Positions 38,200 to 52,261 of a stretch of 64,000 nucleotides of DNA are shown in pieces (within the stretch, counting starts at the first letter, position 1; every line of letters starts with the position of its first letter). The translations under genes and the position numbers were made by a program. The DNA comes from Actinobaculum sp. 313. Its GTDB lineage: Bacteria > Actinomycetota > Actinomycetes > Actinomycetales > Actinomycetaceae. The DNA lies in assembly GCF_003073475.1 (NCBI RefSeq), contig NZ_CP029033.1:1984001-2048000 (forward strand), in the 5' to 3' direction. Under the pieces are notes generated by a model that did no database searches, was not told the origin of the DNA, and saw only the letters and a program-made list of their open reading frames with translations.

Positions 38200-39018
38200 T
38201 CACCGTCCGCGGCCACGCCGCACGGGCATAACGGCTGTTTTACCACCGAGAAGTGTGACTACTTCGATCGGCCAGTCGTATACCGTGCTCAACCTCTTCG
38301 AGGTGAGGACATCGGCGGGAGGACCACAGGCGACGATGCGGCCGCTTCGCATGAGGGCAACGGTGTCGCAGAAGGTGGCGGCCAGTTGAATATCGTGCAT
38401 CACCGCGACGACGGCGGCACCGCCGTCGGCAAGTTCGGCGCACAGTTCCATCGTCCGTTCCTGGTGTGCGATGTCGAGGGCCGCCGTCGGCTCATCTAAG
38501 AAGACGATGGGCGTCTCCTGTGCCAGTACACGCGCAAGTGTCACCCGCGCCTTCTCTCCGCCGGAGAGTCTTGTAACATCGCGGTCAGCCATCTCCGCTA
38601 CCTCTGTGCGTTGCATGGCGGAACACACAACTTGCTCATCCCGAACAGGGTCCTTACGCCAACATGAACGCCCCATATGCACGATGTCGTGCACGAGGTA
38701 AGAGAACGGAAATTCGCTCGACTGCGGCATAACCGCACGAACGCGCGCCAGATCGCGCCGCGTGTACTCCGTCAGCGCGCGGCCGTTGAGCATAACGCCG
38801 CCGTCGCTGCGCAGATCGCCGGCCAGGACGCCGAGTAGGGTTGATTTGCCCGCACCATTGGGGCCAAGCAGGCCGAAGACCTCCCCATGGTGGACCGTGA
38901 CGTTGACATCGCGGAGAACGGGCCGACGACCGTAGGAGAAGTTGATCTTGTGCCCATCTATCGCGACCGCGTGCATCTCGGCCTTCTCCGTCGCTCGGGT
39001 GTGGGGGTGGTGTGTCAT
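38200..39018 (-). CDS. hmuV: Haem ABC transporter ATP-binding protein
   Basis: ATPase of the haem importer, 272 aa. Motifs: Walker A GPNGAGKST, Q-loop AVMPQSSEFPF, signature LSGGEKARVTLARVLA, Walker B PIVFLDEPTAALDIAHQ and H-loop VVAVMHDIQLAATF. This ordering and the MPQSSEFPFSYLVHDIVHMGR stretch are typical of HmuV-type proteins. The ATG overlaps the hmuU stop by four bases, so they are coupled. Siderophore or B12 transport is an alternative, but the HtaA context favours haem. Confidence 0.9.
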   Translation of the reverse strand: MTHHPHTRATEKAEMHAVAIDGHKINFSYGRRPVLRDVNVTVHHGEVFGLLGPNGAGKSTLLGVLAGDLRSDGGVMLNGRALTEYTRRDLARVRAVMPQSSEFPFSYLVHDIVHMGRSCWRKDPVRDEQVVCSAMQRTEVAEMADRDVTRLSGGEKARVTLARVLAQETPIVFLDEPTAALDIAHQERTMELCAELADGGAAVVAVMHDIQLAATFCDTVALMRSGRIVACGPPADVLTSKRLSTVYDWPIEVVTLLGGKTAVMPVRRGRGR

Positions 39019-40151
39019 GGCATCCTCCCACCGCCGCGGAGCTTCGTCCGCAGCAGAATAAAGAAGGTTGGCCCTCCGACCAGGGCGGTGAAGATACCGA
39101 TGGGGAGGTCGGCAAACGGTATGAGTGTACGGGCGACAGTATCCGAGAGCGTGATAAGTGCCGCGCCTCCCAACATGGTGGCGGGAATCAAGAACCGGTT
39201 CAGTGGGCCGATGGCAAGCCGTAGAACATGTGGCACGATCAGCCCGACGAAGGCGATCACCCCCGCATAGCTGACAGCCGCCGCAGTCAGTAACGCACTC
39301 AGGGCGATTGCGACGAGGCGCAGTCGCCCCACATTCAGCCCAACATGGCCCGCGGCGCTTTCGCCCAGCGCCAGCGTGTCAAGCGAAGGGCTCAGAAGCA
39401 CCGCACAGGGCAGCGCCACGAGCGCAATGGCTCCAACGATTGCAACCTGCATCCAGGTCGCCCCGCCCAAGGATCCCATCTGCCAGAAGACGATCTGGTC
39501 ACGTGCCGCCGTCGGTGCCAAATAGGTGGCAATCGAGGTCAAGGCCGTGCACACCGCCGTTATCGCGATGCCGACGAGCACGAGAGTCAGCACATCTGCT
39601 CTTCCGCCGGAGCGGGACAGCAGGTAAACCGTCATGGCGGCGAACAGGCCGGAACAGAAAGCCGCCAACGGCACACTGAAGCCACCAAGCGCATGTGGTA
39701 CAAGCACAATCGCGACCGAGGCGCCGACGGCCGATCCGGAGGAGACCCCTATAATGCCTGGCTCGGCAAGGGGGTTGGAGAAAACGGCCTGCATCACCGT
39801 GCCGGCGACTGCCAACGACGCACCTATGAGTAGGCCCAGCACAATGCGCGGAAAACGGATGTTCCAAAGCGCGGCGATGACAACGGGGTCATCTACGGGC
39901 TTCGCGAGTCCGATACGAGAAGCTAGGGCACGCCACACGTCGGAAGCCGACACGGGATACTGGCCGACACATGCTGACACCGTCACCAGTACCAGGACAC
40001 ACGCGACCAGCATGCCGAAGGTGATCAACCGTCGCCGACGACGGCGACGCAGCCCGGCAGAGGCAGCAGACGGCTCGGCGTCGCCGTCGCGCCCCCGCAT
40101 CGGCAAGGCAATTTCCAGCGGATGACCGCCAACATCCGTTGCGGCACTCAC
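39015..40151 (-). CDS. hmuU: Haem ABC transporter permease (FecCD family)
   Basis: A 378-aa inner-membrane permease with about nine to ten helices. FecCD-family stretches: RFPRIVLGLLIGASLAVAGTVMQAVFSNPLAEPGIIGVSSGSAVGA near residue 110, FWQMGSLGGATWMQV near 225 and GVIAFVGLIVPHVLRLAIGPLNRFLIPATMLGGAALI near 310, which includes the cytoplasmic helix that docks the ATPase. A GTG start overlaps the hmuT stop (GTGA). The N-terminal ~35 residues are charged and Arg-rich before the first helix. Confidence 0.92.
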   Translation of the reverse strand: MSAATDVGGHPLEIALPMRGRDGDAEPSAASAGLRRRRRRRLITFGMLVACVLVLVTVSACVGQYPVSASDVWRALASRIGLAKPVDDPVVIAALWNIRFPRIVLGLLIGASLAVAGTVMQAVFSNPLAEPGIIGVSSGSAVGASVAIVLVPHALGGFSVPLAAFCSGLFAAMTVYLLSRSGGRADVLTLVLVGIAITAVCTALTSIATYLAPTAARDQIVFWQMGSLGGATWMQVAIVGAIALVALPCAVLLSPSLDTLALGESAAGHVGLNVGRLRLVAIALSALLTAAAVSYAGVIAFVGLIVPHVLRLAIGPLNRFLIPATMLGGAALITLSDTVARTLIPFADLPIGIFTALVGGPTFFILLRTKLRGGGRMP

Positions 40152-41245
40152 CCGGCGTCATCCACCCCGTACAGTGCCCGTCCTATCGCGAGCAAGGTGT
40201 CGCCGGTCTGCGGACCAAACGAGAGTGAAATACCATCGGGGATCGAGACAATCCTCTGGTTCGCTCCCGCGCGCGTTTCGCTGACTCCCGCGCGGCTGAG
40301 GAGACCGTCAACGCCTCCCGTGGATTCCAAGCCGCCGGACATCACCAGAATTACCTCTGGATCTAAAGTGAGCAAAGCCTCTGCGTTCGCCGGGGTTGTC
40401 GCCGTGATTCCATTCGCACTGGCAACATCGTAGCCCCCGAGTGCGGTGATTAACGCCGTCGCCCCATCTTCCTCACCCAGAATGAAGAACACGCCTGCCG
40501 TCCCGCGTACATAGAGAAAGACTATGTGCAGGGGTTCCTCGGGCTCCCACTGTGCGATTTGTTCAATCGCCGAATTCGTCTCAGCTTCCGTACGCTCCAC
40601 GAGGGCTTGCCCGGCCTGCGGTACCCCAAGCGCGTCGGCAACCGACTGGATAAGCGGCCCGGTCGATTCGATGGACCGTTCCGAATCGAGAATGATCACT
40701 GGAATACCCGCTGCTTTCACTTGGTCAATGACCTCAGGAGGCCCAATGCTACGGTCCGCGAGAATAACCGTCGGATTGAGGGCAAGAATTGCCTCCGCAT
40801 TGAGCGAGTGCCCGTTCTCAGTGACAACCGGGAGGTCGGCCAGCTGATTCTCCGTGGAAGAGACCGTTCGCCCCACGATATTCTCGCCGTAGCCGAGCGA
40901 AATCACCGTTCGGGAAAACGTGCCATACAGGTCCAGTGCGAGGATTCGCGAGGTGTCCGTAACTGTCACACTGTTACCCTCGGCATCCGTCACCGTCGCG
41001 GGGAGCTGCTGCGCGTAACTCCCCTCAATCGGCTCCGGATCGGGAATGTCTTCCGCCTCGGAGAGCCCGGTCAAGGAATGTGCGTCCGGAAGGTCGAGGG
41101 TCTCGGCTGTCGTGCCGCTTGCAGGAGCAGACGCTGTGGCCGCCGTCGATGACGAGGCGGACGGGCTGTTCTCCGCGGTGTCACTTCCGCAGCCGGACAA
41201 AAGTAGCGTGACACATGCTGCGAGAGCTGTCGTCGTTCTCTTCAT
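40148..41245 (-). CDS. hmuT: Haem-binding lipoprotein of the importer
   Basis: A 365-aa substrate-binding lipoprotein. Signal peptide MKRTTTALAACVTLLLSGC with lipobox LSGC; a Ser/Ala/Thr-rich spacer runs to about residue 75. The periplasmic-binding-type fold follows: DTSRILALDLYGTFSRTVISLGYGENIVGRT, SLNAEAILALNPTVILADRS, VGVP-like ADALGVPQAGQALVERTEAE and EALLTLDPEVILVMSGGLESTGG. HmuT receives haem from cell-surface HtaA-type proteins and delivers it to HmuUV. It is separated from htaA by 126 bp containing a strong hairpin. Confidence 0.9.
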   Translation of the reverse strand: MKRTTTALAACVTLLLSGCGSDTAENSPSASSSTAATASAPASGTTAETLDLPDAHSLTGLSEAEDIPDPEPIEGSYAQQLPATVTDAEGNSVTVTDTSRILALDLYGTFSRTVISLGYGENIVGRTVSSTENQLADLPVVTENGHSLNAEAILALNPTVILADRSIGPPEVIDQVKAAGIPVIILDSERSIESTGPLIQSVADALGVPQAGQALVERTEAETNSAIEQIAQWEPEEPLHIVFLYVRGTAGVFFILGEEDGATALITALGGYDVASANGITATTPANAEALLTLDPEVILVMSGGLESTGGVDGLLSRAGVSETRAGANQRIVSIPDGISLSFGPQTGDTLLAIGRALYGVDDAG

Positions 41246-41275
41246 CGTACTTTCCGTACTTTCTACCAGTTACGA

Positions 41276-41307
41276 GGTGGGACGGAGCAGCACAACTCCG
41301 TCCCACC
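41276..41307 (-). terminator. Perfect hairpin between htaA and hmuT
   Basis: GGTGGGACGGAG, 8-nt loop, CTCCGTCCCACC: a 12-bp perfect stem with no T-run. It may partly terminate transcription or protect the htaA message, giving more wall protein than importer. Confidence 0.65.
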
Positions 41308-41370
41308 GTTTCAGTTCACTTTTGCACCCCTACGGCACTCGGTGCGGGTTCACGGCGCACCAAGCCTGAG

Positions 41371-43011
41371 TCAGATAAGTGCCCGCCGCCGAGCGACCAG
41401 CACGGCGGCGCCCAAAGCGAGGGAAACCAACGCCAGCGCAACAGCAGTGGTAACATCCGCACCAGTGCGCGCAAGCGAGAAGGCACTTTCGCCGCTCGCC
41501 GACCGAGATACCTCATTGCCGAAAGCATCGTAGGTCACCAACTCGCCGGTATGCGGGTCACACGCGGTCGCGTTCGTCAACGCAGCCGAGCCGCTGAAGG
41601 TGTCAAGAGCCTCACCGGCCGAATAGAAGCCCGCGAACGCTTTTGCACCCGACTCGGTCAACGTCACGCTGGAGGTCAGGAAACTCAGCGATGTGCCAGA
41701 GACGTTCACGCTGGAGAAGCGGACGTTGGCGAACGCCACCTTGCCATAGTCAGTCTTGTTGCCGCTGGTATCGCTGGACGAAACGTTCAGGTAGAGCGTT
41801 CCCGTCTGACCGTTAATCTGCAGCTCCGGATTCGCGATCATCATATCCAGCAGCCCGTTGTGCCCGGTGAAGTGAACCGCGCCACTGTAATAGACCGTCC
41901 CGGAATTAGAGGAAGTATCAAACAGACCGCCGCGGGCCGTGAAATTGAACTGCGATCCTCCCCAGTTCGCACCGCTGGCTGTTGTCCAGTTGCCCTTGGC
42001 AATGGAACCGCGGATGTATGTGGTGAACGAAGAACGCAGAGCCCATGACAGCGTGCCGGAAGTTACGCGCTTCTTAGTCGGATCAACCGTGCACTGTCTG
42101 GCCGCACTTCCCGAGGTAGCGGACTGGGGCGAGTTCGTCGTAGGCGTCGTTCCGGTGCCACCGGTGTTCTTCGGGGTACTCGTCGAAGCGGAAGGCGACG
42201 ACGACGGAGAAGTCGTTCCCGGATTTGTAGTCGGCTCTGCAGTGGTAGGAGCCGTCGTCGGCTCCTCCGAGGGATTGGTGGTCGGCGTAACGGTGGGTTC
42301 TTCCGACGGTTCAGTGCTCGGTTCAACAGTCGGCTCCCCTGACGGCTCCGCCGTCGTCGGCTCCTCAGTTGGCACCGCCGAGCCCGTGACCGTCACCGTA
42401 ATGGGGTCGAGACTAGTGCCGGCACTATAGAAACCTCCGAACCCGGCCGCACCGGCGTCGGTCAGAGTCACCGTAGAAAAGTTGATCGTGGAAGTCAGAC
42501 CGTTCGTTACGACGGAGCTGCCGCTGAGCGTCGCAAAGTTGACCTGTCCGTAGTTCTGCATCTCACCCGTCGCCTGGTCCTTCGATGACACAGTCATCTG
42601 CAACGTGGACGTGCCATTCGGGATGTAGCTAATGACCGGATTGGAGAAGGTGATGTCGAGGACGCCCTCGTGTCCCGTTGAGTGGATCGCACCGGACAGA
42701 GCCAATGTACCCGCGTTATCGGGATCGAAACTCTGGCCACTGGCAACGGGAAAATGATAGGTTCCGTCCGCATTCACGGAGGCGCCACCACTTGCCGAAG
42801 TCTGCCCACCAACAAAGGGGCGGGCTAGATAGTCGCGCCAAGACGACTTCAACCCCCAGTCCATCGAGCCGGTAACCGGAACGCTCTGAGCGCGCACTAC
42901 TACCGGCTCCGGTGCCGCTAGCGCAGCCGACGCGGCTGCCGAAATCCCACCGCAGGCAAGAACGCTCGCCGCTAGTACCGCGACCAGCTTGCGCCTCGTC
43001 TTCACGAACAT
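41371..43011 (-). CDS. htaA: Cell-wall haem-binding protein with two HtaA domains
   Basis: A 546-aa exported protein. Signal peptide MFVKTRRKLVAVLAASVLACGGISAAASAALA. HtaA domain 1 (~residues 45-215) begins VTGSMDWGLKSSWRDYL and domain 2 (~residues 320-490) begins VTSGTLSWALRSSFTTYI. Both have the family FYSAG near their ends. A Pro/Thr/Glu/Ser-rich linker of about 100 residues joins them. The C-terminus has LARTG, a hydrophobic helix and RRRALI: a sortase signal of the LAxTG (class E) type. These proteins capture haem from haemoglobin. The ATG at 43011 has AGGGA upstream. It is first in the htaA-hmuTUV-ABC operon, behind a DtxR-type box. Confidence 0.92.
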   Translation of the reverse strand: MFVKTRRKLVAVLAASVLACGGISAAASAALAAPEPVVVRAQSVPVTGSMDWGLKSSWRDYLARPFVGGQTSASGGASVNADGTYHFPVASGQSFDPDNAGTLALSGAIHSTGHEGVLDITFSNPVISYIPNGTSTLQMTVSSKDQATGEMQNYGQVNFATLSGSSVVTNGLTSTINFSTVTLTDAGAAGFGGFYSAGTSLDPITVTVTGSAVPTEEPTTAEPSGEPTVEPSTEPSEEPTVTPTTNPSEEPTTAPTTAEPTTNPGTTSPSSSPSASTSTPKNTGGTGTTPTTNSPQSATSGSAARQCTVDPTKKRVTSGTLSWALRSSFTTYIRGSIAKGNWTTASGANWGGSQFNFTARGGLFDTSSNSGTVYYSGAVHFTGHNGLLDMMIANPELQINGQTGTLYLNVSSSDTSGNKTDYGKVAFANVRFSSVNVSGTSLSFLTSSVTLTESGAKAFAGFYSAGEALDTFSGSAALTNATACDPHTGELVTYDAFGNEVSRSASGESAFSLARTGADVTTAVALALVSLALGAAVLVARRRALI

Positions 43012-43070
43012 ACATATTCCCTTCGCAGATACAGTGGCCCGCGCAGCCCGAGCGGCCGCAACAAGCACCT

Positions 43071-43089
43071 TTAGGTTAGCATACCCTAA
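43071..43089. promoter_or_regulatory. DtxR/IdeR-type iron box upstream of htaA
   Basis: TTAGGTTAGCATACCCTAA matches the 19-bp consensus TTAGGTTAGCCTAACCTAA at 17 positions. It lies 60 bp before the htaA ATG and overlaps a possible -10 (TATGCT, minus strand), so iron-loaded repressor would block the haem operon. Confidence 0.88.
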
Positions 43090-43368
43090 CCCAAAGATGT
43101 GTCTCCGTGAGTAAAATGCGGCTCACACCACCCTATTGACGGTTATCAACCGGCGGGGAAAAGGCCGGTGAGCGAGAACCCCGCCGCTATTGCTGTAGCT
43201 GCTGCAACAGCCTCTTGCATGCTACCGATAGCCACAAGCCTCCGACAAGGAATCGAGCCACATGCGGGCAATTTCACGAATCGTCGGCACATGTGAACGT
43301 TGAAGGTGAGAGGCAACCATGAGCTATTCGCACGCACATGTGGCAGGGCCGTAGCGTCCGACAAATGA
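43090..43368. other. Upstream flank of the haem operon
   Basis: No gene recognised. GGCGGGG (43151) and CCCCGCC (43179) could form a loose hairpin. This stretch leads into the cluster of 120-bp repeats. Confidence 0.35.
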
Positions 43369-43490
43369 TGCTCCAATTCCCGCCCAAACGAGAAGTGCCG
43401 AGTCCAGGCGAATCGCATGGTCGGCGGAATTCAGCCAACTCTTAGAATCATCCGGCCGGGTCGTCGGTTTTCTGGACGGACTCTGGCTCA
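43369..43490. repeat. 120-bp repeat, copy D (degenerate)
   Basis: Read on the minus strand it begins TGAGCCAGAGTCCGTCC, has TGAATTCCGCC at the core position (shifted by one) and ends GTTTGGGCGGGAATTGG. Length about 122 bp. Same orientation as copy C. Confidence 0.6.
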
Positions 43491-43565
43491 ACACCCACCC
43501 TCACCGGTTGACGACTATAAGGCTCACCATCTGACGACCATAAGGGCCGCCGCTCAGGTGGGCCT

Positions 43566-43685
43566 TGTCCAAATCCCGTCCAAACGACGCGAGCGCGGCG
43601 CTACGGCCATCGCAAATCCGCGAGATTCCGCCATTCCTTAACTGGAGACGTTCCATATTCTTCTCGTTTGGACGGGATTTTGACA
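43566..43685. repeat. 120-bp repeat, copy B
   Basis: TGTCCAAATCCCGTCC at one end and GGACGGGATTTTGACA at the other, exactly 120 bp. The core AAATCCGC...ATTCCGCCATTCC starts at element position 49, in register with copy A. Confidence 0.88.
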
Positions 43686-43981
43686 TAGATGGAATCGACC
43701 TTGACAGCGAGGATGAGCGTGATGCCGAAGAAGGCAACAGAGACAGTGCGTTTGGTGCGTGTGCGACGCATAGTGGGCCCGGCATCATGGGCCTGAATAC
43801 GAGTAGCGGCGTGACAGGCCGGGGTGACGGCGGGAAGAAGACGAGCCGTCCCTGGCGGCATCGAACTTGCTTTTCGGTTCTAGCGATCAGCCGCCGGGTC
43901 GAGTTGGTGGGGTGGTGCGGGTGTGGCCTAATCTCGTTGCGCGCTTGAGCGTTCTCAGTTCGATAGGAGCGCAGGCCTGAT

Positions 43982-44101
43982 TGTCCAGATCCCGTCCAGA
44001 CGCCGACACTATGGATTGCTTCCAATTTAGGAACGCCGGAATTCAGCGGATTAGAAGCGATGGTTACTTCACGGACTCTTCGTTTGGACGGGATTTGGAC
44101 A
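43982..44101. repeat. 120-bp repeat, copy C (inverted)
   Basis: Exactly 120 bp. Its reverse complement aligns with copies A and B: TGTCCAAATCCCGTCC, then TAATCCGC and GAATTCCGG at positions 49 and 58, then GGACGGGATCTGGACA. It lies 296 bp from copy B. Confidence 0.88.
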
Positions 44102-44458
44102 GTTGGCGCCATTGACGGAGGGATGTCGGCGGAGCAGAGCGGTACTTTGAGATGCTATTGCGTCAGCGATGTATGAATACACAAGGTAGGCAGCATGCTC
44201 GGTTGGCGTAGGGCATACAGCTGAAGCCCGTCACTTTGTTGGGGAGCCCGGATTCTTGGGGTGATGCGTTTGTTGGCTGGACCCGTTACCTTGTTGGTGG
44301 TTCCGGGTGGTCCGGGGCTGGGCCAGCCGCTGTGGGCATGATGTCTTGCCCCTGTCGTTTGATGATCCGGGGTGCCCAGAGACGCAGCGGATACTGCCGG
44401 GGCCGGCGGCGGTGGCCATGACGGTGTTCTGACTAATGCGCTGGTGCGGTTCGTGGTG
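44102..44458. other. Gene-free stretch before the methyltransferase remnant
   Basis: No recognisable coding or RNA feature; short open frames are unconvincing. It is probably part of a decaying accessory region. Confidence 0.35.
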
Positions 44459-45600
44459 TTATGAATCCGGGGGACGATTGGGAAGATCGGAAAGGTCCGT
44501 CGAGAGGTCCACGTTGTTGGGTTTACATGCCAGCACGCGCTCTAAGGCAAGGGCGTGATAACGCGTTTCGGTGCCGATGACGGACAGGTCAGTGCCATTG
44601 CTATTGCTTAGAAACTCGGCCTCGAAAACAGAACCGGATCCGGTATATCCGTCGAAGATCACCCCGTCGCGCGGGGGTCACCATGCGAAGCCACCGTGCA
44701 AGGGCGTGGTGGTCTTTTGGCGGGTGGTCTTTCGGTGTTGTGAACTTCCCTGGCTTGATCAGGGAAGCGACATGTCGGGTAGGGCTTGGGCCGATATTGC
44801 TGAAGATCGGGGAGGGTGCTACGCCGTCCTCCTGGTCAAGCCGGAGGATTCTTCGGGGCATTGCGCCCTCCTGCCAAAGAACGCCTCCAGCGGCATCGAG
44901 TCGGGCGAAACTCCGCTCCGGCAATCGCCAGCCCGTTGTAGGGGTGAAGGTCTCGCCTGTCGCTGAGGTAACCGTGTAGTGGTACGCGTATGCTTCGTCG
45001 CGGGCAGTCAGTGGTGCGGGACGTGCTGGGATTCCTCCACATGTGAACTCGTAGGATCGCATCCATTGTTTGTGTTCGCGTGCGTAGCGCCGCATGGCGC
45101 GTCCTGCCACCGAATCCGGGTCGAGCACGCCATCCTCTCGGGCCTGATTGTAGGCATCCTGTGCGCGCCTAAGGAACGCTGTGGCACCTCGTCGCGGCTC
45201 ATGCCATTCCTGGTTCCGCTGTTTCTGTTTAGCGAAGGCCAGGATGTACCCAACCCCCTCCGCGGGTATACGCTCCGCCGGGATAGCCCTTGCCCTTTCA
45301 GATGAGTAGTCGCAGAAAGTTCCCTTCTCCGAACACCTCCTCCAAGGTGAGCCAGAGCCGGGGCAGTTCGCGGTCGCCAACCACCAGCAGCACAACTCCT
45401 GAGTTCTTCAGGATCATGCGGCCAACGGTGAGAGGTTCCCGCATGTGTTCTACTCATTCGACGGCCGTGCGAGACGCTTCGTGCTGCGGGTCATGGTTGA
45501 CGTTGTACGGCGGGTCAAGATCGAGCGTGTCGACGCTACCGGTCAGCAATGACACCATCACCGTGAGGGCATCACTGTTCAGAAGATGATAAAGTCGCCA
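44459..45600 (-). pseudogene. Broken type III restriction-modification DNA methyltransferase (Mod)
   Basis: Fragments in several frames follow the order of a beta-class N6-adenine methyltransferase. LYHLLNSDALTVMVSLLTGSVDTLDLDPPYNVNHD carries catalytic motif IV DPPY (about 45500-45600). LKNSGVVLLVVGDRELPRLWLTLEEVFGEGNF matches the Mod-type helix before the target region. RIPAEGVGYILAFAKQK matches the EYILxYAK stretch. Finally IFDGYTGSGSVFEAEFL is the AdoMet motif I near the C-terminus (about 44600-44660). Several stops and frameshifts break it, so no full enzyme can be made. No res gene is visible. Confidence 0.75.
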
Positions 45601-46658
45601 CAGTCCCTCCCAACCGAGATCACAAGTGTCGGCATCGAGGCCCCGAGGAAGACCCCGGACAGTGTCAGTCTATCGAGAACAAGCCAATCAAACATTCGCC
45701 CGCACACTATCATCGTCCGTTGTATATCGGAATGCACCTCGCATTGCCGCTCGCCACTGGCGGTGGTCGGTGGACAGCTAATGTGGAATTCCCTCACGGC
45801 ACGTCCTAACACATCACCCGGAGGTAGTGGCACAGTTGGCGAAGATCTTGCCATAACCTACCTCCGGCCGAAGATGTCGCTCCACCTCGTGCAATAATCG
45901 TTGATATCTCACCGCATTATGCCCCGAGCCTCTATCGCCCCGATGTCGTTCCACTTAATCCGCACACCATACGCATGCGGTTCAATTCTCGCGCGAACTC
46001 CTGTTTGCAATTGTTGCCGAGCGCATCAACTACGCCATCCCAATGAGGCGAGTCGAGGAGACCATCGTGGCTATCAGCTCGGGATAATCTTCGGGCTCCT
46101 ACTTGCTTGCTGGCAAACCGCAAGGCGCGATGGCCCAAACACGCAGGCGTGGTGGATCTTGGTCGAGGTGCTGCTGGGGACGGTGTTTGCCGCCGTCCTT
46201 GTTGGTTTTCATGGTTGGCACTGTTGTCTCTGCATCATCGTCGCAGTGTTTGCCCGTCGGCGAATACTAACGGTCGATGAGCCAGGGGGAATGATCCACG
46301 AGACGGCGAGAACCCGGGGTTGTTGGCACCGGGCCTGTGCCGAGCATTCTTTGTGCCATCACGGCCGTGCTGGTTCGGTATCTCGGTGCTACGCTCGGCC
46401 ACCGTTTCAATGCCTGAGCGGGTCGGCGCGGCGGGATTTGGCTTCCGTGCCAGCTCAAACACGGGCCCGGGGCCGGGTATGAGTGTGGCAGAGGTGACCA
46501 CCACCGGGCCTATAGGCCCGTGACTCCACACGCCTGCCGGGTGCCTGTCGTGCTTGTCGGGCGCCTGCAGGGCGCTGTCGGGTTTGTCTGGTGGGCCAAG
46601 ACAACAACCAGGAATGCGTCTAAACACAATACCCACAGACAACACGCATACGCCCGAG
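45601..46658. other. Gene-free stretch between the Mod remnant and the rRNA operon
   Basis: Overlapping frames exist on both strands, but none resembles a known protein. The last part near the rRNA end is C/A-rich on the plus strand, like the rRNA spacer, and is probably transcribed trailer. Confidence 0.4.
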
Positions 46659-46701
46659 GGCCAGAACCCCACAAGACAACAACTCCTTGCGGGTTCTGGC
46701 C
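46659..46701 (-). terminator. rRNA operon terminator-like hairpin
   Basis: GGCCAGAACCC pairs with GGGTTCTGGCC around a 20-nt loop, 20 bp beyond the 5S 3' end. There is no strong T-run. Confidence 0.6.
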
Positions 46702-46720
46702 CCCAGACCAACCGAGAACG

Positions 46721-46838
46721 TGGTGGCAGTGTCCTACTCTCCCACACCCTGCCGAGTGCAGTACCATCGGCGCTGGCAGGCTTAGCTTCCGGGTTCGGAA
46801 TGGGACCGGGCGTTTCCCTACCGCTATGACCACCACCA
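46721..46838 (-). rRNA. rrf: 5S ribosomal RNA
   Basis: Minus strand contains GTGGTCATAGCGGTAGGGAA near the 5' end, CCCGGTCCCATTCCGAAC and GTAGGACACTGCCACCA near the 3' end: about 117 nt of typical actinobacterial 5S. The ends are accurate to a few bases. It is last in the 16S-23S-5S order. Confidence 0.93.
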
Positions 46839-46944
46839 CAAACAACACGGGCACCCACACCCAACCACCAAGCCCCTCACACGAGTGGCCTGCTTGGCGT
46901 GGGGATCGTGAATCGTATAGTAGGCGCGAGCACACAAGAAAACA

Positions 46945-51815
<4,871 letters not shown>

Positions 51816-52126
51816 AAAACAAAAAGAGAGCCAAACCCAACCCAACAAAAACAGCAACCAACCACCCACCACAACAGCAGACAGCCAGCCACCAAACAAA
51901 AAACAAAAACCAGACACACTATCAAGCACCCAAACACCACACCCACACCCCACGTAAGAGCCTTCCAAGAAGACCCTCAGCGAGAGGGGCCCGCAGAGCT
52001 GATCGCTTCATCCGGAAGACCTTCCGGACTCGCCTACCGCGCTGCGGATTTGCCGTTCGAAAACCCGCCGCGACCTGCCCTTTTACCGGGCTTGCCGCGG
52101 AGCCGAGCTCCCGGCGACAGGTAAAG
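51816..52126 (-). other. rRNA leader
   Basis: About 300 bp between the predicted promoter and 16S. It includes TCCGGAAG-AC-CTTCCGGA (a perfect 8-bp stem near 52011-52028) and a T/G-rich tract on the transcribed strand near 51830-51920 that may pair around 16S for processing. No gene. Confidence 0.5.
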
Positions 52127-52155
52127 ACTTTACGCACCCGGCGCACGCCGGTCAA
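52127..52155 (-). promoter_or_regulatory. rRNA operon promoter
   Basis: Minus strand: TTGACC (52150-52155), exactly 17 bp, TAAAGT (52127-52132). It is the best sigma-A-type match between the malic-enzyme gene and 16S, about 310 bp upstream of 16S. Confidence 0.7.
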
Positions 52156-52261
52156 ACCGAACGGGCGTGGCTCTGCTCACACCGACGATCAAACCGGTAT
52201 TTTTCCGCGATTCCATGCACCTAACCACGTAGTTCCGCCGGGTGCGCTCCGTCCACAGCAT

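Noticed and set aside
43501-44112. Minus-strand 203-aa frame and plus-strand 127-aa frame over the repeats
   Set aside because: They span copies B and C of the 120-bp repeat and owe their repeated peptide IPSKR to the repeat ends, not to coding.
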